From Struthio camelus (lineage: Eukaryota; Chordata; Aves; Struthioniformes; Struthionidae): a stretch of 64,000 bases of DNA. Each line of letters begins with the position of its first letter. Within the stretch, counting starts at the first letter, position 1. The notes below the pieces were generated by a model. It saw nothing but the letters and a program-made list of their open reading frames with translations, was not told the DNA's origin and did not search any database. Shown one piece after another: positions 23,101 through 51,324 of the stretch. The stretch is taken from NCBI RefSeq assembly GCF_040807025.1, contig NC_090981.1, forward strand, positions 66,907,645-66,971,644, written 5' to 3'. A program made the translations under genes and the position numbers.

Positions 23101-25394
23101 TCCCCTGACAAACCAGAGTCCCACATCTTAGGCTCCCATCTCTCACCTTTGTGATTAATCCAAACTTTAATTTGTGCTGATAGTAAGTGGGCAGCCTAAG
23201 CGTTCTGAAATATTTAATTACACAGCTGTAAGTAGTGTTGATTATTCTTCAGGATTATCTTTAATAAAGCACTGGTTTCTGTTAAAACCATGTGTCTCTT
23301 TGTGCTTCTCCCCCTGGAATCGCACAGAAACAAAGATTCAGGCTTCTAGCGTCACAACATCATTTGCGGAAAAGTAATTCTTAATGTTTAATAACCCTGA
23401 GCTTCCTGTGAGGGCTAAGGAGAAGCTGTGAGTGGCAGCCCGGGAGTAGCCGGCTGGCCTTCAAATGTTAGGAGTTGGAAAAAGATCTGTGAACTTGCTG
23501 ACTGAATAAAGGAGCCAGGCAGCGGATGGGACAGATTTGCATTTGGCCAGGGATGGTGGTGTCACTGCACGCCCTGCTCATGCTCAGTTGTTGTGCTGTA
23601 AATGTAGCAACACAGAGGTTGGAGTCCTTCCCTGACTACTTCTGAGAAAGGCCCCATCAGATAAACACTCTTTTTTACTCCTGACCAGCACATCTGAAGG
23701 GAGTAGGAGAGAGCAGCTGCTCTTCTCTCTCTCCACGCTCACTGGCAAGTAGAAAAGATGTTATTTTCCTTTCTTTCTCTCAACCTTGAAAGAGCAAAGA
23801 GTAACCGCAAAAAGGGGAACATGATGCACAGGAAGGGTGTATAAGCCCAGCATCAAAAGATTAGCATGAATACATAGAGTATGTCTCAGGGCCGCTCTGG
23901 AAGCGTATTTACACAGTTTGGTGGATCCAGCCATCAAAACTGCAGCTGGTTCTGGCAGACTTCCTGCAGTCTGTCCCCCACCTCCCTGCCCAAGGGCTGA
24001 GCTGCCAACGATCTGCTCAGCAAAGGTCTCCTCCTTCTCCTCCCTGCAGGCTCCAGCTTTGACTGAGAAGACCCTGTCCTCTTGCCCCGTCTCTGTCTCC
24101 GTCCCCAAGTTCCCCATGTCTGCTGTGGAACGACTTGTTCTTCTTCTTATTTTGTCAAAGAATCTCACTGGGTTGCTGAGGTGCCCTCACACCGCCCGGC
24201 CAGGCTGTAGTATTCTCATCTCAGGCCTCTCGAGCTGTGGGGTTTCAGTCATGTGCTTTACGTGTTTTTAGGTGCTTGCCCCTCACTGATGGGAAATCAA
24301 GACCAAAACGTCTTTGAGCTGCTTTAACTATGTCTCAACTCTTACAGCTACAATGGAATATTACAGAAAAATCGTACAAACCAAACAGGCGTCTTTCAGG
24401 GATTCATCACCTAGGTCCTACCTCTCTTTCCTTGGTCACCACGTCAGCAAGTGGGTAAGCGGTCAGAATTCCCCTCATGGTCAAATGACCACAGCTGAGC
24501 GTGAGACACTCTTGAACGCGCTGCAGTAGTAGCTGCTGGATTTGTTTCCGCAGTGTTATCTACAGTATCTGCTCAGTACAGCACGGACGTATGAAAGAAA
24601 TCAAATTCTATATATAGTGAGGTGGTAAAGGTTTAAAATGCAAAATCTCATACCTGAATGCACCGATGAATACAGCTGCTGCGGGGAGCTGTGTGCTAGC
24701 GCTTGACAAAAAGCCGGTATTTGTCCACATGCAGAGTCCTTGGCTTGCTGATTAAACTCAGCGTAGGAATAGCTTCCCTCTTGTAAAAATGAGAAAATGT
24801 GACTAATTGCTGCTGAGAAAACTGCTATTTTTTCACAAGTAGGCCAAGAGTTGAGTCCGTAAAGCCAGCTGGAATAGGTAAGGAGGAACTGAAAGAATTC
24901 TGAGAAACTTCTGCGTTTGACTTTTTCAGTCTTCACTTTTGCTAAATCAGTGGTCTCCATAACATTTCAGTGGTTTTAGCTGAAGAGCTATCTTTGCTGA
25001 CTGTAAATTTTCCTTTCCATTATTTGTATACGAATATTTTAGAGATGTAAGGTTTCTAATGATCTTGAGGAATAAAATCATACAACACTAAAGATGCTTT
25101 TGCATCCGCCTCACCTGCTACTCGCAGGAGACTGATTTTCTGCCCATGCTGCTTCCATTACAACAGAGTGACCATGCACCATGAGTCACCAAAATGTCAG
25201 TCGCAATCAGGGAGCTGACACAATGAAAAGCAGTGGTCAAGGGTTAGATTCAAGCACAGAATGAGGAAAGGACAGGTTACAAGGAAATTATATAAATTCA
25301 TGGTTCTCACATGAACTGTCTTTGGTGTGCTTTATCCTAGGATATTTCAAAACTGTTTGCAGCGGTCTCAGGGCTGTTTGCAATGAGAATTTTG
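20200..25394. other. Intergenic, no convincing gene
   Basis: This lies between the CFAP53 CpG island and a LINE fossil. I see only short open frames without homology. An exact M-box 11-mer lies at 24247-24257, and there is a C-run followed by a T-run near 22363-22383. MBD1 and CXXC1, expected here from human gene order, were not recognised. Confidence 0.55.
24247..24257 (+). promoter_or_regulatory. M-box (MITF-type E-box) match
   Basis: AGTCATGTGCT matches the classical M-box exactly. It lies 3.1 kb upstream of the tetraspanin start codon. Any function is inferred from the motif alone. Confidence 0.35.
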
Positions 25395-26715
25395 GGGAGA
25401 TAGAGGACGTGCTAAAAGATTGAAAAGGGGTGAATATAGGTCCCCTTTTTAAAAAATAAAAAAGGAAGGACTTGGAAATTACAAGACAATTAAATTAACT
25501 TCAGTTCCTCAAAAACAACAATAAAAACCATGGAATAAGTAATTGGGAAATCATTCATAAGCAGCTAGAAGAAAATACAGAAATGAATAGCAACTACCAA
25601 AGATTTGCCAAGGACAAATGGTTTCACTTCAATCTAATTTCCTTCCATGATGGGTAAAAGACCTTGTGGGGAAAGACTCAATAAAACCTCATATGATAAG
25701 GCTTTTAACGCTGTCTCATGTGATCGTCTTCTAAATTTGCTGGGGAACACAGCTAGCTGAAGGTACCTGTGGCAGGGTGTAAAACTGGAAGACTGCACTT
25801 TACAGCTCTACCTGTAGATGGAAACCAAGCAGGGACAGGGTTATTTATCCCTGCTGCCCGTCAGGAGCAACCCTTGGCCCGGGCTGGCCCAGGAGAGCCA
25901 AGGTGGTTCCCTGTGGTTCACGGTCATCTGGGCTTCTGCATGGGTCTCCATGGGCTGGAGTCGGCAATTCCATTCATAACCTGGATGACAGAATGAGGAG
26001 TATCTTGGGTAAATCTGGAGGACGCATGAGGATGGGGGCGGGGGGCTGGAACTATATCCAAGGGTAGGAACGGTTTCCCAATGAGCCTGAGAATTTGGAG
26101 GAAAGGTCTGAAAACCAGGATTTAGTGCAGTGAGGCCAAGGGCCCAGTGACACACCCCAGCAGGGATAATCGCCAAGCAGCGGACGAGGACCAGCGGGCT
26201 GGAAGCGGTTCTGCAGAAACGCGTCTAGAGCAAGAAATGATCACGAGCTGGAAATGAGCCAGCGAAGCTGCGGCGCTGCAGAAGCAGAGAAGCCTGCCCA
26301 TGCCGTGGGCTGCAGCACCCACCTCTGGGGGAACATGCTGTCCATTTTCAGGGTTTTCAAGAAAGATGGGGCTCAACAGGAGAGAATCAGATCTGGAAAA
26401 ATGGTGTAGCAGGGAAACTTGAGCTAATGAGTAGTTTTGTTGACAGGGGAGAAACCTGAGGGGAGCTTTGGTAGGTATTTTCAGATACGTGGGCTGATGT
26501 CAGAAGTTGAAGAAGATAAATGAAGATGATGAAGGGGAGAATTATTTCGTCTTTGCATCTTCGATGCCTGGTGGATAAGGCAAAAAGCAGCGGGGTTAAC
26601 TCGTAGCAAGGAAAATTCAAGTTGGACACAAGGCAAAACTTCTGAACAATGAAGCAGTCTGAAGGGCTGCCAGAGGGTTGCTGGAAGGCAGCAAACCTAT
26701 CATTTTGATATGTCT
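25395..26715 (+). mobile_element. Decayed CR1/L3-type LINE with RT remnants
   Basis: Read on the plus strand with frame changes, this resembles the ORF2 reverse-transcriptase region of CR1-superfamily LINEs. VLKDWKRGEY lies at about 25410, NLISFHD at about 25635, and YDKAFNAVSCDRLL at about 25695 where intact copies have a DFSKAFDTVSH-type block. A degraded NLDDRMRSIL follows near 25980. The tail at about 26600-26700 has the AGCAAGGAAAATTCAAGTTG and CAAAACTTCTGAACAATGA type sequence. Many stops and frameshifts show it has long been inactive. The element is internal only, and its exact subfamily and ends are uncertain. Confidence 0.7.
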
Positions 26716-27230
26716 TTATGCCCACGTCCAGAACTTAATTGTCAGACATCGCAGTGAAGTAAAGTTTGTTTCCAGCTCAAAAAACATAATCATCTGAGGT
26801 ACCTTCCAAAATCGGTGACATTTTTGGTGCCAACACTAGAAACGGATCTTACTTTTGATATACTGATAGTTGAAGACACACAGAATTTTTAGACTTTTTT
26901 CAAAGGAGTTCGGGACACGGAAGGGAGAGGGAGCCAAACTTCCACAGCGCTCTCGCGGCTTTCAGGCTGCCGACGTTGTGCCGAGCCTCAGCCTGTGAAC
27001 TACATCACCATACAGTAATTTTCCTACCAGACGTTATGGCTTCTAATCCAAACCGTTGAGTTTATATATGTTGCAAATATTTCAAAAACAAAAAAAAAAA
27101 GTGGGGGAGAGGGGAAAGGGTAGGTTTCCTGATTTTTTTTTTTTTTTCCTGAATCGTTTCCAAACTTAAACTGAACCAAAAAAAAAAAAACCACCCAACT
27201 TATCTAAGGCAAAAAACCCCTAAGGCAGCG
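26716..27230. other. Upstream flank of the tetraspanin promoter
   Basis: A/T-rich sequence with homopolymer A and T runs near 27090, 27135 and 27180, giving way to a CpG island at 27230. No gene was seen. Confidence 0.5.
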
Positions 27231-27380
27231 AGTGAGCAGGCTGGGTCGGTCCCCTCCTGAAGGCGGCTGGGGCGGGCGGGCAGCGGGGCGGGCTGGGGCG
27301 GTCCCGCGGGCGTCGGGGCGGGCCCCACGCGAGACCCAGCGCCTTGCCCACCCCGTCCCACAGCCGGCGCAACCCGCGAC

Positions 27381-46599
<19,219 letters not shown>

Positions 46600-48285
46600 T
46601 AAAAGGCAAAGACCTTTTTTTTTTTTTTTTTTGCTTCCTGATGATAAAATAGATTTGTAAAGATGAACGTTAAAGGACAATTTATGACCTTTTTGTTAAA
46701 TATTTTATTTTATTTACATGAAACGGAAATCACGTAGTGTATTGGTTTGGAAAAGTTTCTTGTGGGTGTTGTGTGAAATGACACTCAAAATTTAGTGCTG
46801 TGTAGTAACTCACCCTGTTCTTAAGCACTGCAACTTCCTGTAAGGTTATTTTAGGTTTGCCCTTGTGACTTTCTCTACAGAGCAACAGATGCTGTAGTAA
46901 ACTCCAGGAAGAAATCTACTTCTGCAGTTTCTTTCTGTACCCTAAAACACGCAGAAAGAAACGTTATTTTTAAATCACTAAACCGACTGAGAAAGCAGGA
47001 GGTATTCACTGACTGCACAAATATCAAATCTTTCTCATGACATGGTTAAACAGCAAAAGAAATTTTTTTAATAGGAGGTTTAAATATTCCTTATAAGCCC
47101 AGGGAGCTACGAGACATTTCTCCTGTATCTGGTGGTGTTTCTTTTGTTCCTCCTTGTTACGGTCATATTGTGTCATTCAGTTTATTGGGGAGGTTGTTAG
47201 TGCAAGACAACCCTTTGGAGCAGCGTTTAAAAACTAAAACAGAAATTTGCGTTGTCTTTTGGAATAGCTAGCAAATGTGAACAACCCCAGGTTATGAGCG
47301 GGCCTGTATTTTGAGCTTTTGGGCTCGGGGCATCTCTAGTTTGGGGTTTTGTTGTGTTGTCTTTTTTTTTTTTTTGGAAACTAAAAATTGCTTATGAAGC
47401 AGGGCTTTTGATTCCCCCCCCCCTTATACTGATGCTTTTATATTTTGCCTGCACATAGGCACACTTTCTTTCTATTTAATGTAGATGTTGCAAGAGTTAT
47501 TCAGACGGATACAGGCTGCAAGGTGGGAGCTGCAGGAATGGCTATGTAGAAAGAGGACTCTGGGAGGGTTAGTGCTGGGTTCCCTGTCTCGGTGAAGATC
47601 TGGCTGCTTTTCACCGTTAAAAATATTAAGGTGACACATTCTTGCACTGGATAGTTGACCCAGCAACTTCAATAACCTATTGTCTGGCAGTGTCACATGA
47701 TTCTTTGTTTGCTTTTCTTTTTTTCTTAAAAGATCTGCTTAACGTCATCATTTCTTGGATTGCATCATCTCTTTGAAAATGATCCTTCTTTATCACATTT
47801 GTATGTTAATCTGTTTCTCAGACCTTTAGGGATTTTTGGTTTTAGGTTTTTTTTTTTTTTAGGACTAAGATGTGGGGAGGGAGGGAGCTTTGAGCTATTC
47901 TTGATTAGAGGATTGTGGAAAAGAAGCAGCGTGTTATTTCTTTAAAAGGATAAGCAGTCCCTCCTGTAGCAAACACATATATAGCTATTTAGAAAAAAGG
48001 AATTTGGCCTAAGTGTAAGCTGTTTTTCTTTATTTCCCCCTCCCCTTAAAAAGGAATTTGGGGTAAGCGTAAGCTGTTTTTCTTTATCCCCCCCCCCACC
48101 CCAAAAAGAGATGGAAAAAGGAATGTTTGGAGGGTGATGATGATACTCTATAGGAGACATACCAGTATGAGTATGTGTACATGTTGAAAGTGTTTTAATT
48201 TTTATTGAGGGTTTTGTCTTCTGTTTAATGCCAAAATAAACCAAATTTATTTAACCAATTAATAAATGCTGTTTTTTTTTTTTTT
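46600..48285 (+). other. TSPAN36: Probable 3' UTR of the tetraspanin gene
   Basis: Canonical AATAAA signals occur at 48235-48240 and 48261-48266, so cleavage is expected near 48280. That gives a 3' UTR of about 1.7 kb. It is A/T-rich and includes T-runs at about 46616 and 47360, a C-run at about 47415 and a 54-bp tandem duplication. Earlier non-canonical sites cannot be excluded. Confidence 0.6.
47999..48107. repeat. 54-bp tandem duplication in the 3' UTR
   Basis: Two units start GGAATTTGG at 47999 and 48053. They share the block TAAGCTGTTTTTCTTTAT followed by a C-rich tract. The units differ at several bases, so the duplication is not recent. Confidence 0.9.
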
Positions 48286-48880
48286 TTTGGTTGTTGGTGG
48301 TTATATGTTACGGGGTTTTTTTTCTTTTCTTGGGGGTGGGTTTTTTGGATGATGTAAAGTCTTTCCTTGCAGGGAAGGGCAGGCACAGGAGTCGGGTGGG
48401 AGATAACCAGGAGACCGGGAAGAGGAAAGGGTGCCAAGAGCAGCCAGGCTTCAGAGAGGGAAGGGGCGCAGACGGGTGCCAAGAGCCACCTGCTGTTACG
48501 GGGGGAGGCAGTCGTGGTCACGGCCACCCTGATGCCAAAGACCAGAAAAAAAACGAGCGCAAGCAGCCGGCAAGAAACAAGCAGGGCTATTGCAGCCTTT
48601 ACTTATGGCATAATTTATCCCTAAGGCATCATCAGGTGGTCGGGAAAACATTGCACGTGAAACCTGCCCCCCCCCCCCACAAAATTCTGTTTACTGCTCC
48701 TGAAAATAATAAATATGGAAGGGAGGGGGAAAAAAAAAAAAGGTTGACGGTCAGAATTTAGCTTAACTTTTCTTCCGTGGCAAATGCAAACCATCGTGGC
48801 CGTCCTGCACCAGAGCGTCGGCAGCTTGTTTAGTTCTTAAAGGTCATATGGATTTACCGCACTGCCGCGGCGGCACGGAA
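48286..48880. other. Short intergenic spacer between the tetraspanin gene and SKA1
   Basis: It holds a G-rich segment with a 156-codon open frame (48291-48761) that has no homology I recognise. GGGTGCCAAGAGC occurs twice, near 48428 and 48474. No gene is supported. Confidence 0.5.
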
Positions 48881-49101
48881 AGGGCCGGCTGAGGGAGGGT
48901 GAGGGGGAACCGGGTGACGCCGCCGCAGCCGTCCACCCGCCCTCGCCCAGGAGGCGTCGCCGCAGCCGCCCCCCCGCTTCGCCTCAGCGCCGCCTCACTC
49001 GCCTCAGCGCCGCCCGCTTCCCGCCCACCGCGCGCGCCGCGGCCGCGCCGCGGCCTTCTGCGCATGCGCCGCGCGAGACGGGTTTAACGGCCGGCCGAGC
49101 G

Positions 49102-49116
49102 CGCGGCGGGTTTGAA
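49102..49116 (+). promoter_or_regulatory. SKA1: CDE-N4-CHR cell-cycle element of SKA1
   Basis: CGCGG (49102-49106), four bases, then TTTGAA (49111-49116) is the classical spacing of a CDE and CHR. Such elements bind DREAM/MuvB and give G2/M expression. Occupancy is inferred from the motif and from the gene's role. Confidence 0.55.
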
Positions 49117-49129
49117 CGGGGCGGCGGTT

Positions 49130-49224
49130 GAGAGCGGCGGGGCCGAGGCCGGGTGGGCGGGCGAGCGAGTTTCCTTCACCGCCTCTAGCGAGCGAGCGGG
49201 GGGGGGGCCGCGGTCGCTGCCGTG
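49130..49224 (+). other. SKA1: SKA1 non-coding exon 1 (5' UTR), approximate start
   Basis: A GTGAGA donor at 49225 follows CGCTGCCGTG just downstream of the promoter elements. The left end is guessed from the CHR position. No coding capacity is expected. Confidence 0.5.
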
Positions 49225-51222
49225 GTGAGAGCGTGGCTGGGGCGGGGGGGGAGGGGGATACTACTTGTGTCGGGTGAGAGTTTAAGCCAAAATTCAGCTG
49301 TAAAAAAAGCTTATTTGATCACATTTAGTAGGTGAAAGGCACTGGTCTGCCCTACTTTTCTGTTAAGCGGGATATCGCCAGTAAGATTGCGGGTGTGATA
49401 GAGGATTTTCAAGAGGAAACGCTTCCTCTGGAAACAAATGTCTTAAAAGTAGTTAGGAGTACCTGCGAAGACTTAACTTTTCAAGAGTAAGTGCCTGGGG
49501 CGGGTTTTGGAATAACAAATGAAGCGTTTTTTGTTTTGGAAGTATTTGGAGAAAGTATTTAATCCTTTCTGCTTTATTGTCATAGAATATACCTTCTGTC
49601 GTCTTTTAGCGGTTAGAAGTACGAGAAAAGGCAAAGAGGACGTAACCTGCCCCCGTAGGGCTCTGAGGGCAGAACTCCGAATCGTTACCGTAGCCGTTTA
49701 CCGCTTAAAAGCCAGGTGAGTCTTGGGCTGATCCTTGAAGGCGGACAACTGGGGTTATTTTGCATTATAAAGAAATGCTCTGCAAGTACAGGGCCCACCA
49801 TAAAAATGCCTCGGCAGCTGCTGCTTTTTTTCCCAAAACTCTGCAAGCTTGAGGTCCTGTGACAGTGCAGGCTGCGTGCCGGTCCATGGGCATGCTAGCT
49901 GTCACTTCTGACCCTGCTGCTACCCTAAATTCCCCCTGTAGTTTTGGGTCACAGGGTCTTATGTGCGATATGTATGGTGTGGCTGAATTCTTCAGGCAAG
50001 CTTTAGACAAACTGGAAAATGAAATTGATGTTTGCAGTTTCAAAGAATGAGAATGAGTTAAAGAACTCCTTTGTTTTACTTGTAATGCTAGCAGTGGTCT
50101 GGCATAGAGGCCCAGTTCCATATTTACTTTTTATTTTTCCTTGGTGGAGTAGGGAGATGCTTTGAAGTAATTGCTATGTTATAAATGTGAAGTGTTTGAA
50201 GGATAGCTAACGTTTCTTGGGTTTGGGCATGTTTTTTCTGTAACTCATAAGATGTTTTTGGCAGCATTTGCTTTCTACGTTTTTGCAATATGTAAGTTGC
50301 TTCATTTTTAACTAAGGTATGTGTTTAAAATCTGGATTTTTCTCTCTGGATTTCCCTAAACAATTGGAAGTGTGGAAACATATGCCACATGTTGGAAATG
50401 CAGAAGTGTCACGTGAAAATATGGTAATTAGCTGGTAACTAATTTAGCAAGCTTATACTGGTTCGTAGTATTTTAAAACTAAAAGCAAAATAAAAGCAAA
50501 GCAAAGCTTCATTTTTAGGCATCAGCTAACCACTAGAGGGGGCCTGTACAAGGCCTATATGTATAAGAATTGTTAATAACATTAGCTCCTTTAAGCTCAG
50601 GCTTATAGCACAGTTGGGGAAGATGCATTTCAACATTTCTTTTTCCTCAGTTATTTTCTAACAGCTAAAATATAGTCCCACAAGACTGACCGGCATACAG
50701 TAATACTTTTTGTGCTTCTATCTTTCGTAAGATGTTAGTATGGAAGTACACGTTTCCTTTTCCTTTAGTTACATGTCTTTAAAAGTTTTAAAAATATTGA
50801 TCATTTGATGCAATCTCTGAAAAAGCCTTATAGCAATGATTTATATAAATCATATAGTTCTTCTTTACTACAGTAAATTTCTGACTCCTGCAGTAGTGAG
50901 CCCCTTGATGCAGTAAAGGCTTACCTAGGTTCATGGGGGGGGGGGGTGGTCATTGTACTGATATTCGACTTCATTTATCTACCAGATTTGGACATGTCGC
51001 TTTGCGTAGTCTAGCCTCAATCACTTTGTGTTTCTTGTCCTGTTTTCAATTTGGTAAAGCAAATAGTAGTTACTGCATTTACAGCTTCAGCTAAGTAAAG
51101 TTTTCTGTTTGCTTCTTTGACAGATCAGGGTCCTGTTTGTATGCTTAGTGTTTGCAATGCAGGTCTCTTTTTTTTTTTTTTTTTTTTAAATTATTGCGTT
51201 CTCTTTTATTTTTTCTCGTCAG
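49225..51222 (+). other. SKA1: SKA1 intron 1
   Basis: This intron holds the candidate alternative exon at 49610-49715 and a CTCF-like sequence at 50530. It also has a G-run at 50935-50946 and a T tract just before the acceptor. Confidence 0.75.
49610..49715 (+). other. SKA1: Candidate alternative 5' UTR exon of SKA1
   Basis: A pyrimidine-rich acceptor ending GTCTTTTAG precedes 106 bp that contain no ATG and several CpGs. It ends in CCAG before a near-consensus GTGAGT donor. It sits 385 bp after exon 1, before the ATG exon. This is splice-signal evidence only. Confidence 0.4.
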
Positions 51223-51324
51223 GAAAGTAGAGGAATATGGCTTCTTTAGATCTGCAGGACTTATGCTTGCACATCAACATGAAGATTTCAACTATCAAAA
51301 AGACTCTTCAATTAAGAAACATAG
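51223..51324 (+). CDS. SKA1: SKA1 exon 2: 14-nt 5' UTR and residues 1-29
   Basis: The acceptor is CGTCAG after a long T tract at 51168-51187, and the donor is GTAACA. The ATG is at 51237. The exon ends with the first base of a Gly codon. Confidence 0.92.

Larger units (their letters stand above)
48880..49260 (+). promoter_or_regulatory. SKA1: CpG island promoter of SKA1
   Basis: This very G+C-rich region carries an E2F-like TTCCCGCC at 49018-49025, an NRF1-like TGCGCATGCGCC at 49059-49070 and a CDE/CHR pair at 49102-49116. No TATA box is visible. The motif set fits a cell-cycle promoter repressed outside G2/M. Confidence 0.75.

Noticed and set aside
23761-24168. 135-codon minus-strand open frame in the intergenic region
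   Set aside because: No recognisable domain, no splice partners and no promoter. The composition looks random.
20200-27230. Remnants of MBD1 or CXXC1
   Set aside because: I looked for Cys-rich CXXC or MBD-like translations between CFAP53 and the tetraspanin gene and saw none.
48291-48761. 156-codon open frame between the tetraspanin gene and SKA1
   Set aside because: It is Lys/Gly/Arg-rich from G-rich DNA, has homopolymer runs at its start and end, and has no homology.
49519-49719. 66-codon open frame over the candidate SKA1 5' UTR exon
   Set aside because: The ATG lies upstream of the predicted acceptor and would not be in the exon. The peptide has no homology.
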